NCBI GenBank assembly: GCA_958295665.1
Contig: OY282560.1
Span: forward strand, 23,333,653-23,397,652
Direction: 5' to 3'
Length of the DNA: 64,000 bases
Source of the DNA: Tipula vernalis
Taxonomy: Eukaryota > Arthropoda > Insecta > Diptera > Tipulidae
Part shown: piece by piece, positions 46,001 to 59,310 of the stretch
Numbering within the stretch: the first letter of the stretch is position 1
How the letters are laid out: each line of letters opens with the position of its first letter
Notes under the pieces: generated by a model
Seen by the model: only the letters and a program-made list of their open reading frames with translations
The model's database searches: none
Told to the model about the DNA's origin: nothing
Position numbers and translations under genes: made by a program

Positions 46001-47210
46001 GCTTAACACAAAATACATAAAAGCTCTTTTGATATTTTCCTTTACAATTGATATTTTTCGGGTTATCACAAGAAAAGTGAATTTGAGCTTTTGGTGTACT
46101 GAAACACTTTAAGGAAATTTTTTGCTTTACACTAAACACGCAAAGCTCTTTCGACATTTTCCTTTAAAATTGATACTTGTTTTGAAGCGACGATGAAACC
46201 TTCATGACATTTTTCACTTCATACGAAAGACAGAAAAACTATCACAAGAAAAGTTAATTATTTCATAGTCGCACCTAAAACCATGAAACTTAAAGAAAAC
46301 ATTCGGCTTTACACTGCAATATTTCACTTTATAGAAAACCCTTTGCCATTTTCCTCGAGATGCGACCTTGAAATTAACAGAAATTATACGTTTTACACAG
46401 AAGGCACAACAGATTGTTTGAAATTTTCCGTTAAAATTGATATTTTCGAGTTTTCATAAGAAAAGAGAATTTGAGGATTTGAAGCGACCATGAAATCTTA
46501 ATATCATTTTTCACTTCATACGAAAGACACAAAAACTATCACAAGAAAAGTGAATTATTTCATGGTCGCACCTAAAACCATGAAATTTAAAGAAAATATT
46601 GTGCTTTACACAAAAGACACAAAAGCTCTTTTGGTATTTTCCTTTAAAATTGATATTTTGCGGGTTATCATAAGAAAAGTGAATTTGAGCTTTTGGTGCA
46701 CTGAAATACTTTAAGGAAATTTTTCGCTTTACACTAAACACGCAAAGCTCTTTTGCCATTTTCCTCGAGTTATCATAAGAAAAGTGAATTTAAGGTTTTG
46801 ATGCGACCATGAAATTAACGGAAATTATACGCTTTACATAAAAGGCACAAAAGATTGTTTAACATTTTCCTTCAAAATTGATATTTTTCAAGTTTTCATA
46901 AGAAAATAGAATTTAAGGTTTTGAAGCGACCATGAAACCTTAATGACATTTTTCACTTCATCCGCAAGACACAAAAACTATCATAAGAAAAGTGAATTAT
47001 TGCATTGTCGCACCAAAAACCATTTAACTTAAAGAAAATATTGTGCTTTACACAAAAGACACAAAAGCTCTTTTGATATTTTCCTTTAAATTTGATACGT
47101 TTCGAGTTATCAAAGGAAAGTAAATTTGAGGTTTTGGTGCGACCATGAACTTTTAAGAACATTTCCCGCATCATAAAAAAGGTACAAAAATCCTTTTGAC
47201 ATTTTCCTTT
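43052..47210 (+). repeat. Diverged satellite-like array with ~1-kb higher-order period
   Basis: About 4.1 kb consists of imperfect units of roughly 80-150 bp. They share strings such as gcgaccatgaaactttaa, cacaaaagacacaaaagctc, cattttcctttgaaattgat and tttttcgagttatcataag. Over thirty units are visible and most differ by 10-30%. Adjacent units belong to different subtypes and the subtype order repeats: the segment around 43980-44170 (ctctattggcagttt, then gaccgtgaaa) recurs at about 45000-45190, offset near 1024 bp, and a weaker third copy is near 45900. Many short frames on both strands only translate the repeat. I do not recognise the family. Confidence 0.85.
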
Positions 47211-50200
47211 TAGCAGATTGTTTTCAATGAAGCAGAAATTTTCAGATATAACACTTTTTCTTTTTTGAATCGACTTCTGGCATAACGAACGGGAAGTAGC
47301 TGAATTTGTGTCATCCACCGAAGGCGGAATAACCCCACTTTTTGGCCATTTGATGTTTTTTATTTATTACTTCTTCAATATCTCAGTTTCTTTAGGTCCT
47401 TTTTGGTAAACTAAAATATCTGTAACGAAATTCCGAAAGGCCGACGTTGAAAGTTTTCGTTTTTCTCTCAATAATAAATAGTCCGTAATTCGGCCGTAGA
47501 TGACGCTTTTGTAAATTTTGTATTGCTCGGCAATTTTGTTCAGTACATCGTAAACAAAACGTTTTTAAAACGTTTTTTACATACTTTGTGTATTACGAAA
47601 ATCAACATATCGAGATCAACGGCCATATCAATCAAAAATTTACCGAAAGTATTTCATCTCCTTTAGACTGAGTCTACATTTCTATAATCTAATTGTTAGA
47701 CAGACCGTTCTATTTTTGAAAGGCCTACCTATTTTTGTATGTAAGAAATATTGCTATCAGGACATCAGCTGAGAAGACAAATATTAATCCTTGTTTTGTT
47801 GTAGCCAAGCTCGAAGTAGTAATATTGCTCAAGAATAAAACGTTACATAATCCAGATATTTCTCGTACATGACAACCAATTGCTGTTACTAATCCCAAAT
47901 AGAATGCTCATACAGACTCGTATTGCTTAGTAATTTGGAAACGGTTTGACTGTTTGAGTATAGTTTAAAAATATTTTCATATTTAATCAAAGATGCTTCT
48001 TAAAACAACTTTAGGCTAAATGATCGATATATAGGAGCATTTACGTTATTAAACGTATAGCGTTACTTTTCTTTTAATATGAGCAACGATTTATCGCTTT
48101 GTGCTGAGCGTGTCTTCTTTTCTATTTGCACCGTACTTCTCAGAATAAATTCTCAGTTGGCTTGTTTTATTCAAAAAATTAAAATTGCCCGTGGATGCAG
48201 GCCACTTTGAGGTCGAATATTTTTTTTAAATATATTTTATACAACGGGTCGTTCATTGAAAAAACAAGTTGCGATAATAAAACCAAAGCATTTTAAGCAC
48301 ACCTGCGGAAATTCGCTATCTACCCTTTTTTGTTTGTACTTTAATGCGATGCTGTTTGCTTAGAAGCTTATTTGTACATTTTTTTTATTTCGGTGCCGTG
48401 CTAGGATTCATCTGTTATGGTAACAGTATCGTGGACTCTCAAATTTTTCAAAATTATCATTGCGGTTGTTCAACTAATATTGGACCAATTACTCATCGCG
48501 CTCTTTTATTTTAACCGAGTTTATTTAAAGGGTGAGCTAATTTTTATGAATTCACCAGGAATAAATCGGATTATCAAAAATCAAATAGGAGGGTCACATA
48601 GAATGGTATCGTATTATTGGCAAACTAACTTTGAAGCATTTCATAAATTGATGAGTATGATATAATCGTAAAAATTAATTATTTACGCAATTCATTTATT
48701 TGATTTATGTGAATATAAGCTGGCAAACTTTTAAGTTATGGTAAAAACATGTGGCACCGTAAAATTCAGCACAAGCGAGAGATTCATAAATCTGACGAAT
48801 TATGTCATATAAACTATAAAAAATATTATGCTTGCTCATTCCGATTGCTAAATACGTTGAAACACATTTGTGTGCGGATTATCAATCATATTGGATTATT
48901 TGAAGTGGAGTGGTAGTATATGGTTATAGAACGTTTGGTTATAAGCTTGGGTTCTAAGAGATGATTGGATAGTAAACGGTTATTTAGGCAAATAGGGAAA
49001 ATATATATTCAGTTTTCCATGATTTCGTTCGATTTGTTAGTCGTTAGTGAGAGCCCAACAGGTTAAATTTGTCTTAAAATTCGTGCGCAAATTAAATTTT
49101 TTAATATCTCTTATTCAGTCGATGACCGTTTCGATCCAGATAGTCACCAACGATTTAATACATAAATATTTAGCAAAAACCATAAAAAAATAATTATTAA
49201 TTTCATACTCCAATCACATTTTAATGATATGGTTTCGAGATTCGCAAATAACGAATAATTTTAATAAACTAATTTAAATAAAATAACAATAAAATTTTGA
49301 TAATTTATTCAAAATAAATTATATGTTAATAAATTATATATCTCACTCTCCAATTCAAAAAACAAAAAAAAAAAACAACTAATTAATTAAAACAAAACAA
49401 ATATGATAATTAATGTTTCATAAATACACATATTAAATATTTGTGTGTACATATATGTGCTTTGAGAAAGTTTCATTTTCACCAAACCATTAAATTATTA
49501 GTGGTACACACATAATAGCATATAGGATACATATTTGTACGCGTTCAAATTCGCTGGCCATGAAAATATCCAATGAAAATTTATTACATCACATCGCGAT
49601 GCCATATAACACATACCGCGTATATTTCTGTATCTCTCTATTAGCAACCATCCATAAAGCGGTAATCAACGACTAGAAAATTATATTTATGTTATCGTTA
49701 TGTATTTGGTAGTTTGTTATTCAATGATTAATGATTATACATACATATTAGTAATGTTTATGTTGTAATTACATATATTGAACAAGATGTACACATATTA
49801 TAGTTTTCTCTATTGCATACACATGCTACACATTTATAACATCATAAGATCCCTGTAATTCTGTAATTGAACGGAATTTGGTTTTTGTTTCAATTTTTTT
49901 TTGTTTAGGTGCGTGTTCAAAAAACGAAACCATTTTTTTTTTCTTGGAAAAAGGTCAGGGATGTGGTGAATTAATAACGAAAGGGAAAAGTCAGCTATTT
50001 GATAAATGGGATTGTTCTGTTACAAAAATTTAATATGTTTTGGGTCTAATTTATAATTGATCCAGTTTACCTTTATTATAAAGATGTTTTCACGTAAACT
50101 ATGAGCACGATACCTGGCATGAATAACAGAATAGTAGACAGTAAATGAAAGATTAATTTGGTGTTCATTTTACTTTTGTAACTCGTGTTTGTTAAAGCAG

Positions 50201-51840
50201 CAAATTTAACAGATTGAAGTATTTACTTCAGTTTTACATATTAACTGAAAAGTAAATGCTTTTACTTAAGTTTTTTTTCAAAAAAAATCTCATTACCAGA
50301 TAAATTAGATTGATTTTTTTACTTACCGAACGGAAGAAAGAAACTTTTTCAAGGAATGCTGGAAAATTCCGTTTGGTTATTTGTTCAATATTGGATAAAA
50401 AATTGAAAAATTTCATGATGATTAAAAACATACCATACATAATTGATTCTTATCAGAAGACTGCCTAGCAAAAATAACTCAAAGGTTTGGAGAAGGAAAC
50501 CCTACCACGATTCTTTTTCACCTAATAAAATTACAGACATTTTTGGGGTTCCAAAGAATAACGACATTTACGGGTAACTACTCGAAGAAGTCTTGGCTTA
50601 AATCGAGGTTTTCGCTAATGTTTGAAATCTAGGCGGCTCACGAGCTCTTAGAATTAATATAAATTTAAGATTCGAATTTGAATCTTAAATTGCTTAAAAT
50701 TCTTAATTTTTAAATTGAAACTTGAAACATTCAAATTCTTAAATTTGTTTTAATTTTTTTAAAGGAGGAAACCTTTAGGTTATTAAGAATTAAGAATCTG
50801 AGTTACTCTCAAAACCTCTTTAAGCAGGCGCATTTGATCTATGCTAGTTGATTTGGGGTCTATTATTTTATTCTTAATACGATTTAAAGTTTTTTTTTGC
50901 ATTTGGTGGTCTTTCAAAACAATAAACCGTTCTGGTATAAGGTTGTTTTAAGTGAAACGCGGCTTAACTAAAAGACACATTCCCACTTAGATGTTGGAAA
51001 AAACTCTTATTGGGCTTGTTTTAAACTTCTTAAATATTTTAGAATTTAATACATTTCGACTTTATGCGCGTTTAGTTTATAGGACCCTAAAAATTATAAC
51101 CTACCAATTTTACCAATTGGCCACATACTAAATTCCAGCATCAAAAAACACCTCAATTATTTTTGCGGATCGTTAGGAGCTTACAACTTCGTATGCTATA
51201 TAGCCCTCAACCAAAATTAGCTTAATAAAAAATTCTGTGTTTCTGGCACTAGATATTTTCCCAAATTGGCCACTTACATAATGAAGTAATTAGAAACTAA
51301 ACCAGCATTAGAAAATACGTTAACTATTTTTGTGAATTAGGCGGCCCTCAACTTTGTTTAATAAACATTTCGAATTCTGATTTTTCTATGCTTAATTTGT
51401 TCGGTGCTCACCCTCGCATTTTGCAAACAGACCGGTGGTCCGATCGTTTCCAAACAAAATATTGTCTTTCATAATTTTGACACTGTTTAAATTTTAAGTG
51501 ATTTCCGAAAATTTAGCTAGTGAATTTTGAATTTGAATTTTGAAAGTGCCAAATTTGGTTCCAAAGTTAAATCTCCTTTTACAAACAAAGAGGTTAATGG
51601 ATCGATAATACTTGGTCTCTGGATGTTCACGAGAAGACAGGAATACTTTTAAAATTGGACACTATTACAAATTCCCATACAAATTCGCGACGAAACCCTA
51701 TAGTTTCAAAATTTTAGTACCAAAAGCTTGTAGTGGCGTGCTGTTTAGCTGGAAATAATATAAATTTATGAAGTTTCTAAGGAATATTTAGTAATTAACC
51801 CAGTAAAACCGAAATGTTCGCTTCCGTATCAAATAAAAAT
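47211..51840. other. AT-rich stretch, no gene seen
   Basis: About 4.6 kb with no supported gene. Around 47240-47560 the composition is a little less AT-rich (ttcggccgtagatgacgc), but no frame or RNA structure could be supported. The longest frame, plus 48417-48665, contains no recognisable domain. Confidence 0.4.
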
Positions 51841-51845
51841 TTTAA

Positions 51846-52420
51846 TTTGGATATGATATCTGGACACACTTTGTGGTACTAGCAAGTTTCGTATTTTGGA
51901 TTTACCAGAGATGGTAAATTGGATCTTGTTTGATTCGTTGAATTTGAATTTGCACTGTCAGAATTTGACCGTCCTCGAATTTTTATCAACGCTGAATTTT
52001 CACCAATCATTTGCCTTCTAGAATTTTTCAAAATTGTATCCAAATTTTGATGTGCAATCCTTGTCTGATCTAAACAAGTTTTCTCTATTGCCCGGAAGTG
52101 TGTTTGCAACATTGGTTACAAAATATTGTCGGCTCTTTCCAACTGTCAGTACCATTTGTACCTGCTGGGGGAGTCGACCTATCCATAGTTGTTTAATCTG
52201 TTCTTCTCCGAAAACGGTTCCAGCATTTAGTTTTAACTCGATCAAAAGCTGTGACGATTATTTGTCTCCAAACAAAAAGACGCGCAAAACGTTGTGTAAC
52301 TTCGATTTTTTTGATTCTCCTAAAACACGTAAAATTTCAGATTTGAAAATTGAGTTTATGGAGTCCGGCTTTTATCGCGAGTGATAAGGTCAGCGAATTG
52401 GTTGTATTATCGGGTAATGA
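51846..52420 (-). pseudogene. gypsy-type gag relic
   Basis: Minus-strand translation gives ESKKSKLHNVLRVFLFGDK, a stop, then FGEEQIKQLWIGRLPQQVQM and VLTVGKSRQYFVTNVANTL. The K-L...LGDK...LW-x-x-RLP-x-x-VQ pattern is the conserved core of a widespread insect Ty3/gypsy-type Gag. The following part is shifted by one frame (CLDQTRIAHQNLDTILKN, then RSNSDSANSNSTNQTRSNLP) and ends near KYETC-stop-YH, where the family usually has a CxYH segment. Flanking pol was not found. It is an old fragment, unrelated to the gag at 25.6 kb by visible sequence. Confidence 0.6.
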
Positions 52421-52449
52421 CTTTTATTTTTTCGCACATCAAAACTCGT

Positions 52450-55400
52450 TTTTTTTTTGTCTTTTCACCTAGCCCCTCTACGGCAAATTTACTCAGCCAA
52501 TATTCAGTTGATATTTACGTAACAACTGAAGCCAATACTAGAGAGGTGCCAAGCCAAATTGGGGTCATGCTTATCGTTGATTATTTAATTCAAAAGACTG
52601 CGGCCCTTCCTAAATTTATTTGAAAATTCAATTTCATTTGAACTAGCAAAGCTTTCATATTTTACTCAAAGACAAACTCAAATTTATCGCAAAACCATTT
52701 GGAAAACTCTTGTTTAACTCGAAGCGAATTTCTATATTTCGGAGTCTATCCAGACCAAGATATGAACCTATATATTTGTTTTGTGTAATCAAAATTTAAC
52801 ACCATCTCCATCCACCAAAACCTTTAATTAATCGACTTCTATTGTATTAAATCTACCTATTGATCAATTTATATAGTTAATCAAAGAATTTTTGTTACAT
52901 TTTGCACTAAATAGTTCAAAAACCGTTCCTATTGAATAACTACAAAATACCTGAACACAATCGTAGTGTATTTACAGTACAGTACAAAAGAATCCGGAAT
53001 TAAATAGTTATATAAAAATTTGTTTCAAGTTCTTCAAATAGCATTTAGTTGAAGTAGATTACGTTAAGCCTTTTCTACGTAAATGAAATAAAAAAATAAA
53101 AAATCTGTGCATTGTACCTTTATTCGTTTTGTCGTTCGGTACGATATCAAAAGTTGAAAGTTTTCCTCCTTTTGTAAATATGAGTAAATTTCACAACATT
53201 CTGGTATTACGTTTACGAGTAAAGTAGATATGCTTACTACTTTTATATAGCTATGACTTTCCGTATGTTCGTTCGTTTACTTACTATGGTAAATTTGGGA
53301 AGTTCATATAAAAGACGGGAAAGCTATTTAAAAGTACATAAGGAAAAGTTTTTTTTTTTTTTTTTTTAAATACAAGACCTTTACACAGAAGTTGTTTAAC
53401 ATTTTTGCTAATGACTTTCTGAATTGTTTGTGTGTACCTAAGAAAAAGTTTTTGTGTGTTTGTCGCGTGGCTTGATATGTTAAGTCGAATTGTTATACAT
53501 ATTTTTATAGAATGGAATTGTTGTACTTATGTAGGGTATTTCCGCCTTCCGGGGTTGTTATTTTTTCCGCTTTTTAGTTTGATTACTCGTAACTAGTTCA
53601 AAAATACACTCTCTGGCTACATTAGTAATTAAGCAACATTTTTTTATAAAGTAAATGAAATTATCCTCATTTTTTGTAGTAGTTTTTTGTTACAAAAAAA
53701 TGGGGGTGAACCGGAATAAAGATAATTGATAACAAGATTTTGTGCGGATTTGTGGAATTAAAAATTTAAATGATTATGAATAAAGTGAAACTTGTTTATA
53801 ATGTTCAAGATTTAAGTTTACATAATTATTTTATCGTTTCCAAATTTTACCAGAATTGATGCGAGATTTTGGATATAAAGGTGCTCAAGTGTTGCTTATC
53901 TACAGCTATTATCTATAATTTACCAAATTAAATTACCCTCTTGGTTTGAATTAAAATAAACTTATTTATTACCTTTCGCCATTTTGAGTGATTTATCTAG
54001 ATTCTAATTTCTGTTACCTGTAGTACTTTAATATTTATTTTAAGGGAATTAATCTAGGTTCTGCTGGCAATAGTTAAATAGTATTTATCTAATTTATCTC
54101 ATTTATCACTCGCCTTATCACAACTAAGTTTCCGATAACCCGTAGTATAGCAACCTTCCTTTCGGAAACGTTGCTTCTTTAAAAATTTTTTCTACCTTCT
54201 GATAGAACTTTCTAGAGGAATTCCTGCCAGCTGGATTTACTTTTTGTCTAAATTAAAATCTGCGCTTTTCAAAAACAGTTTTAAAATCATAACTGTATGA
54301 GTCAGAGAAATGCGTTTGTTACGTAATTTTTTGCCAACTAGCATACTTCCAAAGAGAACTCAGAGTGTATGAAAAGTTGGATTTTCTGCAATTTTGAATC
54401 TACATATTGTACCACCAAACCTTGAATAGGTAGGGAACACATTTTTACTCTCATTTTCGCGGAAACCAAATTTATTTAAATCTAGCCGATTCTAGTGATG
54501 TCCAGAGTTTCAACAGTTTCAAGTTTCAATGTGATGAACTATATTTCATAGAATTTAAAAATGTTATAATTTTAGATAATTTGAAAGGACGTGCACGATT
54601 TAGCGATTTTTTAGCGGACTCTTGCCCAATCGTGCCCATTAATGGATGGTTAAAAAATTTCGTGCCACCCTTCATAGATATTTACACGGAATGTTATCCA
54701 CATTTCGGACAGCCTGACTAACATCAGTTTAAGTGGTAAATCTTTTGCGATTATAGTGAACTTTCTAATATCTTAAAGAATTTAAAAATTTAGTAATATT
54801 TAGGGTGGTTAAAAAAAATGTGTACCACTATTTCGCTACTGACAAAAGTGCCAGTTTATGTAATCAAGCTGATCCAATTGTGATGAAACTTCATTAATGA
54901 AAAGTTTTGAATGATGTAGGATTCGTCGTTTATGCAAATTCAATCCATAAAAATTCAAATTAGAATAAATAACAATCAAATCGTATTACAAATTTTTGTT
55001 TGATCGATTATTTTCAAAATCACAGATATAATTCGATAGTGTTAGTTTCGAGCTTATTGTGATTCAGCTGACCCTTGGCCAAGCTATTTGAAAATCTGGG
55101 TAAAACGCTTAGAACATATCTGCGCTCAGCGAGCGATACGAAAAATTTAAAATCATCCTTGGATCAGTTGCCACACATATACCAATTTGATTGGCAACAC
55201 CCCATGAACGTCTCCAGGATGGCCGGCACAACATTTTTACAAAATTTTAAATTCGGTTAATTGTAGTAATTTATTACAATTGAATCAGGTTGGCTACATA
55301 ATCTAGCATTTCGGCCAAGCTATCCGAAAAAATGGACGGGATCTTTGGGATATCTCAAAGATTTGCGCAACAACAAAATCATCCAAAAATTGTAAACCTT

Positions 55401-55999
55401 CCAAATTACTAAATTTAAAACATTGAAATTAAATCCTATTCAACACTATTGTATTGCAAAAAATTCAATTTTATTCAACTTTTATATGAAAAAATGGAAA
55501 ATAATTAATTTGTTTTTAACACTAACTTCACCATCACAATATAAATTTGTAATCCAACCAGAACCATTCGGTGAGATTCTATGTTCCAACATAAAGAATC
55601 AAGGTATTTTTCACATACTATGTTAAGGTCTCCCTATTTTCCTCATAACATTTATTTCCTTCTTATTTTCTCGAATATAATAGCAAAATATTCGGGAAAT
55701 GAAGTTTTTATCTAAAACAATTTATCTAAAAAGCATTTGTTGTAAATTCTTAAATAAAACGAGGGTGTCTTTTTAACTGGAGAGTGCGGTGACGCGGCCC
55801 GTTTCTTAAACTTTTTTTTATTTAAGATATTGGCTAACTTGTCGAATTTTAAATTGTTAAATAGCCCCAAAAATGCTATTATATGCTCGAGGGGTGGCTC
55901 GAGTGGCTTGGGCTATACATTTTATAGAAACACCATATTAATATAGGTCTATGTTAAGTAGGGACATTTACATGGCTCTTTCCATTGTCCCATCCGATG
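52450..55999. other. AT-rich stretch, no gene seen
   Basis: About 3.5 kb without supported features. A poly(T) run at about 53350-53369 is followed by unique AT-rich sequence and has no SINE-like promoter boxes nearby. Two segments near 55060 and 55300 share a ggccaagctat string and may be an old duplication. Confidence 0.4.
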
Positions 56000-56425
56000 T
56001 TGCGAAGCATGAAAAATCTGAAATTTGTCAGAATTCGAGAATTTCAAAATAACAAGATATTTCAGTAAAAACAATTTTCGCAGAATTTAACTTACGGATT
56101 TCAAATAAATTTATTCAGAATTAAAATGTCTTCTAAATTTGATAAAACTTCAACAATTTATAAATTTTAACCAACTTTGGTGAACTTCCTTGAGATTTGG
56201 GCACCTTAATTGAACTTCGTGGAAGAATTGTATTCGTTAGAAGAAGTGGTTGGGAATTGTGATTTTTTCTGAAAAATGTTCATTCCATGGTTTCAATTAA
56301 CCTTTAGAATTTGATAAAATCTTGTTCGGATATAGATTGCCGGGTCGTCAAAAAAAGACTTTTAAAATAATTCTAGAGTATAGAAATTTATTTCGTATTT
56401 TGTAAGTTTGTTGAGGAGTTGTTAT
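56000..56425 (+). repeat. Segmental duplication, copy A
   Basis: Shares collinear blocks with 56932-57320: gaaaaatctgaaattt, ctttggtgaacttcc, agatttgggcacc (versus gaatttgggaacc), atttgataaaatcttgttcg and tagaaatttattt. Similarity is interrupted by indels and judged by eye at about two-thirds. Non-coding in both copies. Confidence 0.65.
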
Positions 56426-56931
56426 CAATTGAGAAGACGAGAAGGGGAATCTCTTGGGAATTTTATCTACCTGTCTTAAGAAAAAATATAAATTTCTCAA
56501 AATACTAATGTACCCAATCACAAAATTTAATTGGAGTTTAAATAGAAATTAAAATTTGTTTAATGTGGAAAACGATATTATTCTCAAATTGTTGAAATTC
56601 TAAAATTTTTAAATACGTACTTAAGAGTAAATGAGTCTTAAAATTAAAGGAATTTTTGAAAATTCTTTGGTTTCTTAAAAGTTTATCTCTTAAAATTTTG
56701 AAATTCTTCTAATTTTTGGTATTTGTTTAATTTATAAATTTTTCAAAATTTTCAGTTCTTCTTTTTCTAAAATTTTACTTTGATATTGTAAAATTCTTAA
56801 AATATTTACTAGAAATAAAGATTGTCTGGTCTTTTTTAAAATTTTAAATGTAAAAGTTGAAAATTTTAAATAATTTAAATTCTTTAAATTTTCAAATTTT
56901 AGTAATCCTTGTCTATTGGAATTTTTTAAAT

Positions 56932-57320
56932 TTTGCGAACCCTGAAAAATCTGAAATTTGATAGAACATTTCCTGGAAAAAATAATAATATTTCAGAACG
57001 AAATAATTTCACACAACTTGACTTACAAGCGCTTACTTACTAAGGAGTTCCAATAAATTCAAAAATACTAAATTTGATAAAAATTGATCAAATTTTAAAT
57101 CTTTTATAAATTTGAACCAGATTCTACTTACTTTGGTGAACTTCCATAGAATTTGGGAACCTGTATTAAACTTTGCAGAAGAATTATGTGAGACCTATAA
57201 CACTTGGAATTTGATAAAATTTTGTTCGGATACAGCTAGCTTAAAATACTTCTAGGGTAGAAATTTATTTAGCTTTTTTAAATTTATTGAGTGGCTTGTT
57301 GTCGATTCAAAAAATGGGGG
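56932..57320 (+). repeat. Segmental duplication, copy B
   Basis: Direct diverged copy of 56000-56425, ending about 60 bp before the hAT-like element. The roughly 500 bp between the copies is AT-rich and unique. Confidence 0.65.
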
Positions 57321-57739
57321 CGAACAAACTTCTAACATTTATTGAATCTTTGACATTGCTTTTCTTTAAATAGATTTTCTGTTTTTAGCAGAGTTTAAAA
57401 TGGGATTTCATTTTGCTCTTCGCTCTTCATTTTTGTTTAAGAGCGATAATAAAAACTATTAAAAAGCTCTTTATAAAAAGCGATATTGTAAAAAAAAAAT
57501 ATCACTCTGAAGAACTGGAGTATTATTTTTATTATAAGGCTCTTGCTCTTCCACTATTGCGTTTGTGGTTTCATTTGTTCGCTCTTTGTTATTACGCTAT
57601 ATTGAGAAAATAAATACGCTCTGATGAATAAAAACGTCATTATTATACATATTGCTCTTGCTCTTGTTATTACGGCAAACGGTTACATTCAAAACCTTCT
57701 AAATTTCTTTAGAAAGCCAGATTGTTTTATTAGCGAACA

Positions 57740-58110
57740 GATGCACGGGCATTGGAAATGGGATTTTAAAATGTTTTTGGGTAAAGTTCTGGAATTTGGC
57801 CAATTAGGATGGAACTTGGCCATTCCTTAACTGATTTTAGTAAAATTTGACACGCGCGATGTAAATGAGATTCTAAAATGATTTTTAGGTGTAGTTCTGG
57901 AATACGGCCAATTAGGATGGAACTTAGCCATTCCTAAAGCGATTTTAGTGAAATTTAAAATGCACAATGAACGTGGGATTCTAAAATGATACTTGGATGG
58001 AGTTATGGAATATGGTCAAATATGGTGGAATTTGGCTATTTTTTAACCGATTTGAGTGAAATTTGACATGTTCGTTAGAAATGTGATTTTAAAATGATTT
58101 ATTTAACCTG
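57740..58110 (+). repeat. Tandem units of ~110 bp, forward array
   Basis: About three units with the pattern gtaaagttctggaatttggc, caattaggatggaacttggc and ttttagtaaaatttgac. They are the reverse complement of the units at 58240-59310, so the two arrays face each other across about 130 bp. Confidence 0.85.
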
Positions 58111-58239
58111 TTTTGATTACTCATATTGATATATTTATTGTACATCTGCCGGGAAATTTAGTCGTAATCAAAGGAAAATAAGAAAACACGGGTGACAGCA
58201 CGCTAATATTAGTGTATGATCCAGGAATAAGGAAAATCC

Positions 58240-59310
58240 ATCTTAATTGGCCATACAGGCCTTATTACAGAACTACATCTAAAAATCATTGTAGAATCCC
58301 GTTTTCATCACGCATATCAAATTTCACTAAAACCTGTTAAGGAAGAGCCAAGTTCCATTACAATTGGCCATATTCCAAAATTTTATCCAAAAATCATTTT
58401 AGAAACCCATTTCCAACGCAAATGTCAAATTTCTCTAGAATCGGTTAAGGAATAGCCAAGTTCCATCACAATTGGCCATATTCCAGAACTTGATTTAAGA
58501 ACCATTTTAGAATCCCATTTCCAACGCGTAGGTTAAATTTCACTAAAATAGGTTAAGGAATAACCAAGTTCATGTCAACATGTCAAATTTCACTAAAATC
58601 GGTTAAGGATCTCTCATCACAATTGACCATATTCCAGAACTTGATCCACAAATCATTTTAGAATCCCATTTTCAACGCACATGTTAAGTTTCACTAAAAT
58701 CGGTTAAGGAATAGCCAAGTTCCATCCTAGTTGGCCATATTCCAGAACTTCATCTAAAAATCAATGTAAAATCCCACTTCTATCGCACATGTTGAATTTC
58801 TCTAAAATCGGTTAAGGAATAGCCAAGTTCCATCCTAGTTGGCCATATTCCAGAACTTCATCTAATAATCATTGTAGAATCCCACCTCCAACACGCATGT
58901 CAAATTTTTCTAAAATCGGTTAAGGAATAGCCAAGTTCCATCCTAGTTGGCCATATTCCAGAACTTCATCTAAAAATCAATGTAAAATCCCACTTCTATC
59001 GCACATATTGAATTTCTCTAAAATCGGTTAAGGAATAGCCAAGTTCCATCCTAGTTGGCCATATTCCAGAACTTCATCTAATAATCATTGTAGAATCCCA
59101 CCTCCAACACGCATGTCAAATTTTTCTAAAATCGGTTAAGGAATAGCCAAGTTCTATCACAATTGGCCATATTCTAGAACTTTATCCAAAAATCATTTTA
59201 TAATCCCATTTCTATCGCGCATGTCAAATTTCTCTAAAATCGGTTAAGAAATAGCCAAGTTCCATCCTAGTTGGCCATATTCCAGAAATTTATCTAAATA
59301 TCGTTTATCG
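58240..59310 (-). repeat. Tandem units of ~110 bp, inverted array
   Basis: About ten units carrying ggttaaggaatagccaagtt, ccatcctagttggccatatt and ccagaacttcatctaaaaat. A pair of units near 58740-58960 is repeated almost exactly at 58960-59180, showing a two-unit higher-order period of about 220 bp. One unit near 58560 is truncated. Confidence 0.88.

Noticed and set aside
43052..47318. Numerous short ORFs on both strands (for example minus 46953-47318)
   Set aside because: They translate a satellite-like unit, contain the same peptide strings repeatedly and have no family motif.
48417..48665. 82-codon plus-strand ORF as a host gene
   Set aside because: No domain, AT-driven composition, and no splice or neighbouring exon evidence.
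53350..53460. Poly(T) run with similar aaggaaaag / aagaaaaag strings as a second minus-strand SINE
   Set aside because: No pol III boxes or tRNA-related head between them; the flanking match is too simple.
57413..57830. Two short frames as a possible transposase of the hAT-like element
   Set aside because: No hAT zinc finger, DDE or dimerisation motif; the region is subterminal repeat.
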